The notes below the pieces were generated by a model. That model was not told the DNA's origin and searched no databases. It saw nothing but the letters and a program-made list of their open reading frames with translations. A stretch of DNA of 64,000 bases, taken from contig NZ_CP016020.1 of the NCBI RefSeq assembly GCF_001889165.1, forward strand, positions 2,020,501 to 2,084,500, read 5' to 3'. Positions 8,331 through 18,032 of the stretch are shown here, piece by piece. The first letter of the stretch is position 1. Every line of letters begins with the position of its first letter. The DNA comes from Bacillus weihaiensis (GTDB lineage: Bacteria; Bacillota; Bacilli; Bacillales; Bacillaceae). The position numbers and the translations under genes were made by a program.

Positions 8331-10610
8331 ATGCAAACAATCTACCAACCTGTTAGTGGGATTCTCGATGTTAAATATGCACCAGATGAACAAACAGAAC
8401 TAATTGAAAATCCACCTCGTTTTACGTGGATGCCAGTTCAGTTAGAAAACGATCAATATCGTTTGCAAATTTCGAAAACTGAGGATTTTTCAGCTGATCA
8501 GACAGACACGTTTCAACCGATTCCATATAATTTTTATACACCGAATAAGGCTTTAGAAGCAGGTACGTACTTTTGGCGTTATTCACTGGTAGATTCGGAG
8601 AGCTGGAGTGATGTTAGAACGTTTTACGTTCCAGAAAATTTACCGAATACATCCTTACCAAATCGAGAAGAGCGCTATCAATCCGTAAGTTTAGCTCATC
8701 CAAGGTTATGGTTAGGACCAGAGCAGCTTGAGACATTCAAAAAAGACATCAAACAAGATGAAACACATTGTAATTGGCATATCTTCTATGAAAAATCTGT
8801 ACAGCCTTGGCTTGAGAGAGAATTAATGCCAGAGCCAAGTCCGTACCCTGATAATCAGCGAGTCATAAAGCTATGGAGACAGATGTACATGGACTGTCAG
8901 GAAACGTTATACGCTGTACGTCATTTGAGTGTTGCAGGTGTTATTTTAGAAGATGAAAAAATCATTAGCCGAGCAAAAGAATGGCTGATTCATGTTGCTA
9001 ATTGGGACACTGAAGGAACAACTTCTAGGGATTACAATGATGAGTGTGCCTTCCGAATTGTTGCTGCATTAGCATGGGGGTATGACTGGTTATATCATCA
9101 TTTATCCGATGAAGAAAAAGGATTGGTTCGACATTCCTTATATAGAAGAACGGAACAGGTTGCCGACCATGTGATAAATCGTTCAAAAATTCACCAGGTC
9201 CCATATGATAGCCATGCTGTTCGTTCGTTATCTTCTGTGCTTATCCCATGCTCAATTGCACTACTAAACGATGCTGAGGAAGCACAAGAGTGGTTAGATT
9301 ATACACTTGAATATTATGCTACTCTTTATACGCCTTGGGGTGGTAAAGATGGTGGCTGGGCTGAAGGTGGTATGTACTGGACAACTGGAATGGCATATCT
9401 CATCGAAGGTTTAAATTTAGTCAAAGCATATATGGATATTGACTTCTATCAACGCCCATTCTTCCAAAAAACAGGGGACTTTCCGTTATATTGCTATAGT
9501 CAGGATACAAGACGAGCAAGCTTTGGTGATCAGTCCAACCTTGGGGAACGTCCGGGATTAAAAACAGCCTTTAATATTCGTCAATTTGCAGGAGTAACAG
9601 GAAACGGCTTATATCAATGGTACTTTGAACAGGTGAAAGCATGGGATACGAATGCAGATCAAAAGTTCTACAATTATGGTTGGTGGGATTTCCCATTTGA
9701 TGACATGAAGTACTTGCATGATTTTCCAGAAGTGAAAGCAGTTGCCCCAACGGATGTTGAACCTGTTAAATGGTTTAAGGATGTTGGCTGGGTTGCCTTT
9801 CACCATCAAATGGATAAACCAGAAGATCATATTAAGCTGTTAACAAAGAGTAGTCCTTATGGTTCATTAAGTCATAGCCATGCTGATCAGAATAGCTTTC
9901 TTCTCCATGCGTATGGTGAGCCATTAGTCATTAAATCAGGAAATTTTGCAGGCTGTAACAGTACAATGCATAAAAACTGGCTTAGACCAACACAGTCACA
10001 TAATACCTTGTTAATTGACGATGTTGGCCAATATGCTGGTACAAATACAATTCTTAATAAGAAAGCACAAGGTGAAATACTCGAAGTCGTTTCAAAGGAA
10101 GATTATAGCTATGTAAGGGAAGATGCTACACAAGCTTATTTTGAAACGGTCCCTTATTTACAAAAATTTGAGAGAGAAATATATTTCGTGAATCAGTCAT
10201 ATTTTGTCATCGTTGATTCGGTTGACTTAAGTAAGGATGGCAGTGTTAACTGGCTCCTACACTCGTTACATGAAATGGACATTCATGACCAAGTTTTTAA
10301 AATCAATGGTGAAAAGGCAGATCTTGAAGGACGATTTATCTATAGCTCGTCTGGTGATTTGTTCTTAGATCAATCGAATGAATTTAATGATGTGGATCCT
10401 GCTGAATTAGAAGAACTAAATAGTGAATGGCATCTTAAAGCAACAACCAAAAAATCAGACCGTCATCGTATCGTTACGCTGTTAACACCTATCCGTAAAG
10501 GAGAACAGAAATATGTTTCTTACTTTATGGATGATCAAGATCATGGTGTACATTTGTATTTAACAGAGGACGGAAAAACATTTCAAATTACACTGTCCAA
10601 AGCATACTAA
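8331..10610 (+). CDS. Heparinase II/III-like polysaccharide lyase (DUF4962-type)
   Basis: 759 residues, no signal peptide, so probably cytoplasmic and acting on oligosaccharides. Residues ~5-105 look like a fibronectin-like N-terminal domain (NPPRFTWMP...YRLQISKTEDF...TYFWRYSLVD). Residues ~115-440 form an alpha/alpha toroid rich in Trp/Tyr/His, with DYNDECAFRIVAALAWGYDW and PYDSHAVRSL. Residues ~470-755 are the heparinase II/III beta-domain, with the typical YGSLSHSHADQNSFLLHAYG and SGNFAGCNSTMHKNW. The overall architecture recalls exolytic oligo-alginate/uronate lyases (PL15/PL17-like). GGGAGG lies upstream of ATG 8331. Its pathway partners are absent except for the SDR remnant at 8150-8308, so the locus seems eroded. 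Confidence 0.75.
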   Translation: MQTIYQPVSGILDVKYAPDEQTELIENPPRFTWMPVQLENDQYRLQISKTEDFSADQTDTFQPIPYNFYTPNKALEAGTYFWRYSLVDSESWSDVRTFYVPENLPNTSLPNREERYQSVSLAHPRLWLGPEQLETFKKDIKQDETHCNWHIFYEKSVQPWLERELMPEPSPYPDNQRVIKLWRQMYMDCQETLYAVRHLSVAGVILEDEKIISRAKEWLIHVANWDTEGTTSRDYNDECAFRIVAALAWGYDWLYHHLSDEEKGLVRHSLYRRTEQVADHVINRSKIHQVPYDSHAVRSLSSVLIPCSIALLNDAEEAQEWLDYTLEYYATLYTPWGGKDGGWAEGGMYWTTGMAYLIEGLNLVKAYMDIDFYQRPFFQKTGDFPLYCYSQDTRRASFGDQSNLGERPGLKTAFNIRQFAGVTGNGLYQWYFEQVKAWDTNADQKFYNYGWWDFPFDDMKYLHDFPEVKAVAPTDVEPVKWFKDVGWVAFHHQMDKPEDHIKLLTKSSPYGSLSHSHADQNSFLLHAYGEPLVIKSGNFAGCNSTMHKNWLRPTQSHNTLLIDDVGQYAGTNTILNKKAQGEILEVVSKEDYSYVREDATQAYFETVPYLQKFEREIYFVNQSYFVIVDSVDLSKDGSVNWLLHSLHEMDIHDQVFKINGEKADLEGRFIYSSSGDLFLDQSNEFNDVDPAELEELNSEWHLKATTKKSDRHRIVTLLTPIRKGEQKYVSYFMDDQDHGVHLYLTEDGKTFQITLSKAY

Positions 10611-10835
10611 AACACATGTTGGTGGGGACGATCTTGGCATAGTTTTTTAGAACTAGAAATATATAACGGAGTATTAGAATTGAAATAATAGAATTAGATA
10701 ATGGTAGACCTGCTTATATTCCCTTTATAAAAAATAACTAAGGAACTATAAATTGAAAGAAACTGAGAGACTAGAAGATTCACCTTCTAATTTCTTAATT
10801 GCTTAGGAAACGATAAAATGCATACATTGTGGATA
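10611..10835. other. Intergenic stretch after the lyase gene
   Basis: AT-rich, no long frame, no recognisable terminator or motif. Confidence 0.4.
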
Positions 10836-11000
10836 AGCGCGTTGGCATCCAGCGCAAGTACAGTTACAGCGTCAGGACGTCGCGTTAGTAACTGTCTCGA
10901 GGTCATAAGCCATTTAGAATGGAAGGCAAAGAACGCCTTCTAGTCTAAATCGTCTTATTTTCCCTAGGCTGACCGAGGCGCTTGCACTTTTGTTCTTCAT
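10836..11000. repeat. Structured Bacillaceae-type intergenic repeat
   Basis: Begins AAGCGCGTTGGCATCCAGCG and ends with GGCTGACCGAGGCGCTTGCAC, which are imperfect inverted ends. Inside are a hairpin of CAGTTAC...GTTAGTAACTG and a nested one with ATTTAGA...GAAGGC...GCCTTC...TCTAAAT. From memory, elements with ends like tctagcaCCAGCGCct and GGCTGACCaaGGCGCTTgcgcTTTTgTTCT are scattered between genes in many Bacillus genomes. GC content is well above its surroundings. A shorter relative is at 45285-45365. Confidence 0.6.
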
Positions 11001-11385
11001 AATAGAATAGAAGATAAAGAGTGACTTTTTAGTTTGTTATTTCTGGTAGTCACAATCAGAGAAAGTGAAATTTAAAATGAGATTTAATGAATGATCCTGT
11101 TTTTGTAGGAGAATTTGATATTAAATTGAGTTACCAAAGGATAAATAATTACTACGACGAGAACGGAAACTCATTTGAATAACTTAAATTTCTGCTGTTA
11201 AGGTGTTTAAATGGCAGATCTTATTACAAGTTATTTTGGATTCTTCCAAAAACGATGCAGTGTCCTTGCTATGGATAGCTGGTTTTCTTTTTATAAGGCT
11301 AGATTTCAAAATAGGATAACCGGATCTTTTGATCTACACTTTTCAGAAAAATATCATCTTGAAAAAATAAAATGGAGGCATCATT
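11001..11385. other. Intergenic stretch with a possible gene fragment
   Basis: A 31-codon frame at 11087-11182 (MNDPVFVGEFDIKLSYQRIN...) ends normally but lacks a ribosome site and may be a C-terminal scrap. Nothing else is recognisable. Confidence 0.3.
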
Positions 11386-11670
11386 ATGTGGTTAATATTA
11401 GGACTTATTGCGATAGTTGCAACTTTTATAAATCTTTATATGTATAAAACAGGAAAAGATTATAAACTTGCAATGGCAATGGGATTATCATTTACAGCAT
11501 TGACACACTGTGCAAAATATAGCCTTGTAGCTAATTGGGTAAAAGTTGAAGACTGGTCAGCTTTATTGGATGTTGTACCTACTATGGAAAAGGCATTATG
11601 GTTTTTGACAATTGTTTCTATCTTACTAAATATAGCACCTATACTTTTTGAATTAAAAAATAAAAAATAA
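11386..11670 (+). CDS. Small integral membrane protein, function unknown
   Basis: 94 residues with about three hydrophobic segments (1-18, 28-42, 68-90) and a LysLys tail, starting MWLILGLIAIVATFINLYMY. GGAGG lies seven bases before ATG 11386. A longer frame overlapping upstream (11211-11447) has no ribosome site and was discarded. Family not recognised. Confidence 0.6.
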   Translation: MWLILGLIAIVATFINLYMYKTGKDYKLAMAMGLSFTALTHCAKYSLVANWVKVEDWSALLDVVPTMEKALWFLTIVSILLNIAPILFELKNKK

Positions 11671-11964
11671 ATTACCCTTTCTCAAATTATAACTAAAAAG
11701 CCGATGTGAAAATGACTCATTATTAGATTTGTTATGACACTTGCAACGCTATCATTTCCATATATTAGCTATTGTGAATGGTTTAATACATCTAACCTAT
11801 GTGACAACTGAGTGGCTTTGAAATGGGCAGTTAAACAAATTTGACGTTTATTTACAAATACATCATACATAAAGAACTATAAGGTGATCTCTTTGTACCT
11901 TAAAACGTTAAAAATCTATCTTCCAAAAGCAAGGAGCATTTCAGTAGTGTAGAGGTGAATTTAT

Positions 11965-12741
11965 ATGGTCATTCTAAATCAATCTGATTTTGATAATGTG
12001 AAAAATGGTATAGTGTTTAATGAAATAGCTTCACCAACCTTTTCATTTTCGGTCTTGGAAGGCTACATAGACGGAACAGTTTATGCCGACTCCAAAGTAC
12101 CTGAAACAGTGCTAATTGAAACGAACTCAGGTATCTATTACATTGTAGGAGAAACAAACAATGATGATTTCAATGATTTTCTTTTTGACTTATATAGACA
12201 AAGGAAAAAGGAGAATTTAAGATTCACTTTATTTTCTTCAACAGAAAATTGGGATACTGTTATCAAACTAAATTTAAAAAATGAAGTAAAACACATGAGC
12301 AGGTTTTCTTTTATCTATGAACATAATCAGGAAGCTACTATTAAAGATTTACCTTCTAATGAATATTCTATAAGTGAAATAACCAAAGAGGTCATATTGA
12401 ATAGTGTAGAATTTAATGACGAGTACTATAAAGAATATTGGGGATCATCATCAAACTTTATTGAAAAGGGTTTTGGTTACTGTATTTTACATAACGGAAA
12501 AGTAGTCAGTGAATGCACGTCAATTTTCTCTTCACAAAAATATGCAGAAATTGATATTGCTACTCATAAAGATTATAGAGGGAAAGGTTTAGCATCTATT
12601 GTTGCAAAAACTTTTATAGAACATAGTCTTAAAAACCATATCATTCCTAGCTGGGACTGTGATGTATCAAATAAGTCCTCGATAAAATTGGCAGGAAAGT
12701 TGGGATTTGGTCATCCTAAAAGATATTCAGTTTTTGTATAA
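11965..12741 (+). CDS. GNAT family N-acetyltransferase
   Basis: 258 residues. The C-terminal half (~130-250) holds the acetyltransferase core: GFGYCILHNGKVVSECTSIF (beta4), AEIDIATHKDYRGKGLAS with the RxxGxG/A acetyl-CoA loop RGKGLA, then SWDCDVSNKSSIKLAGKLGF with the N-x3-(A/S)xxLGF turn. The N-terminal ~120 residues form a family-specific extension as in the 'GNAT acetyltransferase' group of about this length. AGAGGTG lies upstream of ATG 11965. Substrate unknown; no operon. Confidence 0.85.
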   Translation: MVILNQSDFDNVKNGIVFNEIASPTFSFSVLEGYIDGTVYADSKVPETVLIETNSGIYYIVGETNNDDFNDFLFDLYRQRKKENLRFTLFSSTENWDTVIKLNLKNEVKHMSRFSFIYEHNQEATIKDLPSNEYSISEITKEVILNSVEFNDEYYKEYWGSSSNFIEKGFGYCILHNGKVVSECTSIFSSQKYAEIDIATHKDYRGKGLASIVAKTFIEHSLKNHIIPSWDCDVSNKSSIKLAGKLGFGHPKRYSVFV

Positions 12742-12799
12742 AATAAATACCTGTTTTTTCTACTTAACGTAATACGTAGGAAGATCTACAACGATAAAA

Positions 12800-12832
12800 G
12801 CGTTTTTCATTAAATGAAAAGCACTTTTTCTT
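12800..12832 (+). terminator. Intrinsic terminator of the GNAT gene
   Basis: GCGTTTTTCAT (12800-12810) pairs with ATGAAAAGCAC (12814-12824), then TTTTTC. One G-T pair in the stem. Confidence 0.65.
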
Positions 12833-13020
12833 TATTAGATAAATTTAATCATAAGTGACATTGGATTTTAGGGGAGGATGCTTAAATTTAAACCCGTAAG
12901 CTATATTTATCTAAATAACGGATGCTCAAAAAATTATAAAAGCTGTTTTTTTAAGAATGCTTGCTTTAGGAATTAATAAAAGTACACTGTTAAAACTAAC
13001 TAGATAACAGTAAAAACATA

Positions 13021-14577
13021 TTAAAACAGTAACAATGACAACAGTATGATCAAAGTCGTAGTCGTCCATAACAAATATTTAGTTAACTTTCCGTCATGAA
13101 AGGTACTTAACTGATACCCTATAGCTACAATTATTTTAGCCATTTTACGATAAACATCAACAAAAAGAATTCGATCATAGTCTTTCACTAAAAAGTTCTT
13201 AAACAAAATAAAGATAAATATGGACAAGAGAAAAGGTTTCATTCCACTTACCATATGTTTTGTATCAAAATAATGAATATCGACATTCATATTCGTTACG
13301 TTTTCTAACAAATAAGGATGAATACCAACCAAAATCATCAAAACAGTTAAAAACCCTAAACCTAGCTGCATACTGAGAGCTGGTTTTTTATGTAATGTAA
13401 CGTTGCTCCTTTTAAAAAATGCATAATAGATAAATTTTAAAAATAATAGAGAAGTCCCAAAACTCATCACGTTCAATCCCCAGGTTAGTATGGGATCCTG
13501 GATCGCTTCTTTAATAATGGTTTTACTCATATAGCCATTAAAAAATGGAACTCCAGCTATTCCTAGAAAAGCAACCCATGTGGCTAAGGAAGTTAAGGGA
13601 AGTTTTCTACCCAAGACCCCTAAATTTTCTACAGGATCCTTCCCAGTTGTATAGATGACAATTCCCGCTACCATAAATAAGACCGTTTTATATAATATGT
13701 GATTAACAAGATGAAAGATCGCTCCTGCTATTCCCTCTGACGTACCCATACTAATCCCCATCATCATATAACCAACCTGAATGATGATCGAATAGCTCAA
13801 TAATTTACGAACCTGATTTTGCCTTAAAGCCATTACAATTCCAAACAAAGCCGAAATAAGACCGGCGTAAGCCAAAATAGTTATTCCAGGCAGCAGACGG
13901 GCCATGACATATACACCCACTTTTGTCGTGTATATGGACAAAACAACTGCAACATAAAAAGGAGCTTTGCTGTAAACGAGGGGCATCCACGTATGGAAAC
14001 CGACAAAGGACAGCTTAACGGCTATGGCAAGGATAAAAAAAGGGATACTAGCTTCAATCGTATTCAAAAATAAACTACCTGTAGCCGAATACTGCAAAAA
14101 GATCCCCCATAATAAACATAAACTTCCTGCCACGTGCATGAGAAAATAATAATACCCCATTTTTTTCGTTACATCACTTGCCAATATTATAAGAAAAGAT
14201 GAACTGATCGTCATTAACTCCCAGAACACATACAAAGTAAAAAAATCACCCGAAAAAACTACGGTCAAGGCACTACCAATAAACACAAATAATAATCTTA
14301 AATTAGTCCGAGAACATATCGTCATGGAATAAAGAACAGAAGCTAGGCCGCCGACAGCAAAAATGAGTCCTGTTAATTTACTGATTTCATCCACTTTGAA
14401 AGGAATTAGGTTATAGGTGAGAAAATCTAGTTGTAAGCTAGTACCAGGTACTAAATAAAAAGTAACAATAAGGGTTCCTGCTGTAATAAGAAAAGATAGA
14501 ATATTCTTTAATCGATCACTAACAGGCAAAAGTAAAAGCAAAGCACCTGTTAGATATAAAACACCTGGAGTCATCAT
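13021..14577 (-). CDS. Mrp antiporter NuoL/M-like subunit (second MrpD-type)
   Basis: 518 residues, about 14 hydrophobic segments. Proton-channel hallmarks are visible: the TM5 Glu in LYVFWELMTISSS, the TM7 Lys in FILAIAVKLSFVGFHTWMP, KLLSYSIIIQVGYM and the broken-helix segment FHLVNHILYKTVLFM, and FNGYMSKTIIKEA. It is the last gene of the operon, with GGAGG in the two-base gap after the preceding gene. It may stand in for the N-terminal channel part of canonical MrpA, which is missing here, or be an extra MrpD (MbhH-like). Confidence 0.85.
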   Translation of the reverse strand: MMTPGVLYLTGALLLLLPVSDRLKNILSFLITAGTLIVTFYLVPGTSLQLDFLTYNLIPFKVDEISKLTGLIFAVGGLASVLYSMTICSRTNLRLLFVFIGSALTVVFSGDFFTLYVFWELMTISSSFLIILASDVTKKMGYYYFLMHVAGSLCLLWGIFLQYSATGSLFLNTIEASIPFFILAIAVKLSFVGFHTWMPLVYSKAPFYVAVVLSIYTTKVGVYVMARLLPGITILAYAGLISALFGIVMALRQNQVRKLLSYSIIIQVGYMMMGISMGTSEGIAGAIFHLVNHILYKTVLFMVAGIVIYTTGKDPVENLGVLGRKLPLTSLATWVAFLGIAGVPFFNGYMSKTIIKEAIQDPILTWGLNVMSFGTSLLFLKFIYYAFFKRSNVTLHKKPALSMQLGLGFLTVLMILVGIHPYLLENVTNMNVDIHYFDTKHMVSGMKPFLLSIFIFILFKNFLVKDYDRILFVDVYRKMAKIIVAIGYQLSTFHDGKLTKYLLWTTTTLIILLSLLLF

Positions 14578-14579
14578 CG

Positions 14580-16046
14580 TTATCCTCCTAGTAAAATTCT
14601 TATGTAATCCTCATGATTCAGCAAATAGTTCGGTACTTTATGAATGAGACTTAATGGTAACGAAGGGACGATCCCAAATAAAAGACATAAACTACCTAAG
14701 AAGATAGTTGGTAATCTTAAAGATAAAGTAGGCTCATCTATCAAAATTTCTTTTTCGTTTTTGGTATATAAAGTAATAATAACTTTTAAATAATACGTTA
14801 AAGATAAAAACGTTCCCACCAAAATAAAAAACGCCGCATAAACAAAACCAGATTCTAAAGCTGCTTCAACAATCAGCCATTTACTAATAAATCCATTGAA
14901 TGGAGGCAGTCCTACTATTGCAAGGGAAGCAACCACAAAGATAAATGAAAGGAGGGGGAATTTATAACCTAGCCCTTTTATATCTTTTATATCAACTGCG
15001 CTTAAACTATAATGAAAAATGGCAACAACGAAAAATAATGTTCCTTTCATAATGGCATGATTTAGAATATGGAAGGTTCCACCGATTAACCCTCCTTCAC
15101 TTCCTACAAATAATCCGATCGTGATATACGATATCTGGGCAATACTTGAATACGCAAGCAGCCGGATTAAATTTGATTGCTGAAAGGCTAATAAATGAGC
15201 CGTAATAAACGTCATGACGCCCCAGAGAACACCGATATGTAACATGCCACTTTCATGCAAAAAATCAAGGCCAAAAATAATATATAAAACTTTAATAAGT
15301 GCATATACAGCAGATTTCATCACCAATCCCGAAGATAAAACATTATAGGGGATAGGAGAATCTTCATAAGCATCTGGTAGCCAGGCATGTAGCGGGATTA
15401 ACCCTATCTTGATGCTATAACCAAAAACAAAAAAGGCCATCAGTGCACTTCTCAACTTAAAAGGGACTTCAGTAAATTCCAACGAAATTTCTGCCATATT
15501 TAAGGTTCCAGTCACATCATAAGTTAAGATCGTAGCGAGTAAAATAAAAAAACTTCCTATTGTAGACGTGACGATATACTTAAACGTACCTTCTATTCCT
15601 TTATCCGTATTTTTCAGAACTGACAAAGCGATAGAACTAAGAGAACTAACTTCTAAAAATACATAAAGGTTGAATAAATCTGCAGTAAGAACCATCCCGG
15701 AGATACCTGCTGTTAATAAATAGATAAAAATAAAATAGATATGTTTATGAATTTTGATATACTTCAAGGAAAAAATAAGGACAGGTAAAAGTAAAAGCGC
15801 GATGATGAACAAAAACAAGGCGGAAAAAGGATCTACCATTAAATAAATTCCCAAACGCCCCCAACCACCAACACTGTAAACCTTAGGGGGATCACTATGA
15901 TTAATAACGATAAGTAATAAAAATAAATAAATGATCGCACTACCAATGACCAGAGGAGTCAGAGTTCTTTTGAAATATAACTTAGAGATCCCAAGAATAA
16001 ATGAGGTTAATAAAGGTAAAATGATTACCCAAACAGCCGCTTCCAT
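14580..16046 (-). CDS. mrpD: Mrp antiporter subunit D
   Basis: 488 residues, standard MrpD length, about 14 membrane segments. Carries TADLFNLYVFLEVSSLSSIAL with the TM5 Glu, FFVFGYSIKIGLIPLHAWLPDAY with the TM7 Lys, LLAYSSIAQISYITIG, and FHILNHAIMKGTLFF. MrpD is one of the two proton-translocating channel subunits of the Na+/H+ antiporter. ATG 16046 follows TTGGGAGGATCATA. Lies between mrpC and the second NuoM-like gene. Confidence 0.88.
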   Translation of the reverse strand: MEAAVWVIILPLLTSFILGISKLYFKRTLTPLVIGSAIIYLFLLLIVINHSDPPKVYSVGGWGRLGIYLMVDPFSALFLFIIALLLLPVLIFSLKYIKIHKHIYFIFIYLLTAGISGMVLTADLFNLYVFLEVSSLSSIALSVLKNTDKGIEGTFKYIVTSTIGSFFILLATILTYDVTGTLNMAEISLEFTEVPFKLRSALMAFFVFGYSIKIGLIPLHAWLPDAYEDSPIPYNVLSSGLVMKSAVYALIKVLYIIFGLDFLHESGMLHIGVLWGVMTFITAHLLAFQQSNLIRLLAYSSIAQISYITIGLFVGSEGGLIGGTFHILNHAIMKGTLFFVVAIFHYSLSAVDIKDIKGLGYKFPLLSFIFVVASLAIVGLPPFNGFISKWLIVEAALESGFVYAAFFILVGTFLSLTYYLKVIITLYTKNEKEILIDEPTLSLRLPTIFLGSLCLLFGIVPSLPLSLIHKVPNYLLNHEDYIRILLGG

Positions 16047-16068
16047 TATGATCCTCCCAAAAATAACA

Positions 16069-16404
16069 TTATCCTTTCAGCTTACGAACCTCATCAATGT
16101 TTAACGTTCCATATCTTTTATAAATCTTGATCACGAGCGCCAGCATGACAGCTGTCACACTTCCTCCAATTACAATGGATGTTAAAGCAAGTGCCTGAGG
16201 AATAGGATCAACGACTAGCTCATACGATTTGTCTAAAATAGGAGCCGTTCCACCTGGTTTATAACTAACCAACATGAATAATAAAATTAAAGAAGACTCT
16301 GAAATCGTAAATCCAATCACGATTTGAATTAAATTTTTTTTAGTTATAATTGTATACATTCCTAAACAAAACAAGAGAATGACGACAACATAGGGTATTT
16401 GCAC
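16069..16404 (-). CDS. mrpC: Mrp antiporter subunit C
   Basis: 111 residues, NuoK-like with three membrane segments. The family block VDPIPQALALTSIVIGGSVTAVMLALV is intact, and GFTISESSLILLFM precedes it. GTG start at 16404 after AAGGAGAAATAATC. Two bases separate it from the upstream MrpB gene, so translation is probably coupled. Confidence 0.9.
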   Translation of the reverse strand: MQIPYVVVILLFCLGMYTIITKKNLIQIVIGFTISESSLILLFMLVSYKPGGTAPILDKSYELVVDPIPQALALTSIVIGGSVTAVMLALVIKIYKRYGTLNIDEVRKLKG

Positions 16405-16406
16405 GA

Positions 16407-17129
16407 TTATTTCTCCTTCACTAAGCTATTAAAAATGATGGCCAAACCAGCTCCTACTTTTATCCCAATCAATACGTTTAAGAAAGGGATGATCCCGGCA
16501 CTGACTAATTCTCCGGGGTTACCTAGACCAAAATATGCTTGTCCGTTGGCCAGAAAGTGGCTTCCAGTCCACATTCCTAGTAATCCTAGGAAAATAAAAC
16601 CGATCACGCCTATATCTTCGATTAGCTTTTTATAAGCAGGTTTAATCGCATATTCCGAAACTTCAACACCAAAGGTTATGGTCAATAAAATGGGGATGAT
16701 TGCTAACACAACTCCTCCAACAAAACCTCCGCCAGGACTTAGATGTCCAAAAAACATCAAATACGCTCCTAAAACCGCTAAATAGGGAATCATCCATTTT
16801 ACCGTTTTATCAACAATGATGGTAAAACTAGCACCCGGCATGGCTGCTTTTCTAATAGGAACCATAAAAGCTAAAATCGTAGCCGCTGTTAAAAGCACAG
16901 TTGTTTCACCTAAAGTATCAAACGCCCGGTAATCATAGAGAACGGAAGTAACGATATTTATCGCACCGGTTTCCTGTACCCCATTAGAAAGATAGTGGTT
17001 AGATAAATATCTTTTACTATTGCTCTCAACATTATGTATTTCATAAAATATTAACAACATGAAAATAGCTAGCGATAAAACAAGGCCTACTTTATAAGAT
17101 TTCTTAAACAATGCAAACGTTCTACTCAT
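16407..17129 (-). CDS. mrpB: MbhE-MrpB fusion subunit of the Mrp antiporter
   Basis: 240 residues from ATG 17129, eight bases overlapping the previous gene. Residues ~10-100 match MbhE, the C-terminal piece of canonical MrpA (NIVTSVLYDYRAFDTLGETTVLLTAA). Residues ~105-240 are MnhB/MrpB with the signature FGHLSPGGGFVGGVVLA. In standard Bacillus Mrp operons MbhE is part of the ~800-residue MrpA, so this is a rearranged gene. A longer reading from 17165 has no better ribosome site. Confidence 0.85.
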   Translation of the reverse strand: MSRTFALFKKSYKVGLVLSLAIFMLLIFYEIHNVESNSKRYLSNHYLSNGVQETGAINIVTSVLYDYRAFDTLGETTVLLTAATILAFMVPIRKAAMPGASFTIIVDKTVKWMIPYLAVLGAYLMFFGHLSPGGGFVGGVVLAIIPILLTITFGVEVSEYAIKPAYKKLIEDIGVIGFIFLGLLGMWTGSHFLANGQAYFGLGNPGELVSAGIIPFLNVLIGIKVGAGLAIIFNSLVKEK

Positions 17130-17385
17130 TTCGTCGAGACTCCGTTTTATGAATGGTAATAACAAAAAAAGTAGTCGTTAAGCCAGCAGTAATGACCGCT
17201 TCAGCCAGAGCAGCACTTGGAGCCTGAAGGATGACAAATATAACGACTAGAATGGTGCCGAATAAGGGGAGAGTAATAACTGAGTTTGACGGATCTTTCG
17301 TAAATACCATAAAACATGCGGTTATTAATAAAAAAATCATTAACAAATTAATGAGTATATCTATCACAACATAACCTCCAGTCAC
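17122..17385 (-). CDS. MbhD-like (DUF4040) Mrp subunit, split from MrpA
   Basis: 87 residues with three membrane segments. ILQAPSAALAEAVITAGLTT is the DUF4040/MbhD signature; in classical MrpA this segment lies between the NuoL-like part and MbhE. Here it stands as a separate protein, as in membrane-bound hydrogenase (Mbh) gene clusters. It overlaps mrpG upstream by four bases and the MbhE-MrpB gene by eight. Confidence 0.82.
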   Translation of the reverse strand: MTGGYVVIDILINLLMIFLLITACFMVFTKDPSNSVITLPLFGTILVVIFVILQAPSAALAEAVITAGLTTTFFVITIHKTESRRNE

Positions 17386-17720
17386 TTATTAATATCGTTT
17401 TTGACAGGTGTTTTGGATAGGAAATGAACATGAACAGAAAAACGGCCTATCACATGAATCGCGATCGGATTTGTGATTAATAGAAAAAGTAAGAGGACAA
17501 GAAGCTTTAACAAAACAAACACACTTTCTTCCTGAACGATACATCCCATTAAAACGAAAATACCTCCGGCCATCAAACATTTAGAGCCAGCATGTAAGCG
17601 AGTATGCAAATCAGGAAAACGAATCATACCCACAGCTGTACTTACCAAAAAATAAATGCCTGTTATGAAACATACATAAACAAATAGATGTCTTAAAATA
17701 CTGAGGAAATCAATCACCAA
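17382..17720 (-). CDS. mrpG: Mrp antiporter subunit G
   Basis: 112 residues, three membrane segments. MIRFPDLHTRLHAGSKCLMA is the MnhG/PhaG signature (RFPDxxTRLHAaxk). GTG start at 17720 within GGAGGAGTTG, overlapping the end of mrpF by 11 bases. Small accessory subunit of the antiporter. Confidence 0.9.
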   Translation of the reverse strand: MVIDFLSILRHLFVYVCFITGIYFLVSTAVGMIRFPDLHTRLHAGSKCLMAGGIFVLMGCIVQEESVFVLLKLLVLLLFLLITNPIAIHVIGRFSVHVHFLSKTPVKNDINK

Positions 17721-17973
17721 CTCCTCCTTTTTCTGGTTTTTTCAAATATTTTGCCATCATTAACACAACGACAAATAATACAACGCCATAAACTAATGCC
17801 ACATCAATAAAAATTTTCCGTTCAAAATAATAGCTTAATAAAACCAAAACCAATAAAAACATAACACCTATAGAATTCATAGCCGCTATTCGATCAGGTA
17901 AACTAGGACCTTTCATGACCCTATAAAACGTTAAAATAGCAGATAACACAATTGCTAGTATGAAATAAAGCAC
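17710..17973 (-). CDS. mrpF: Mrp antiporter subunit F
   Basis: 87 residues, three membrane segments. RVMKGPSLPDRIAAMNSIGV is the MnhF signature (R.lkGPt..DRi.A.n..g). GTG start at 17973 with GGAGTG about ten bases upstream. Followed by an 11-base overlap with mrpG. Confidence 0.9.
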   Translation of the reverse strand: MLYFILAIVLSAILTFYRVMKGPSLPDRIAAMNSIGVMFLLVLVLLSYYFERKIFIDVALVYGVVLFVVVLMMAKYLKKPEKGGVGD

Positions 17974-18032
17974 TCATGATCACACTCCACATTAAATAAA
18001 AACATAAAACCGAATCACGTATGTAAACAGGA

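Noticed and set aside
9609-9830. 73-codon minus frame in the lyase gene
   Set aside because: Shadow of the long lyase frame; no start signal and no family features.
11211-11447. 78-codon plus frame before the small membrane gene
   Set aside because: No ribosome site, unusual composition, and overlap with the better supported gene at 11386-11670.
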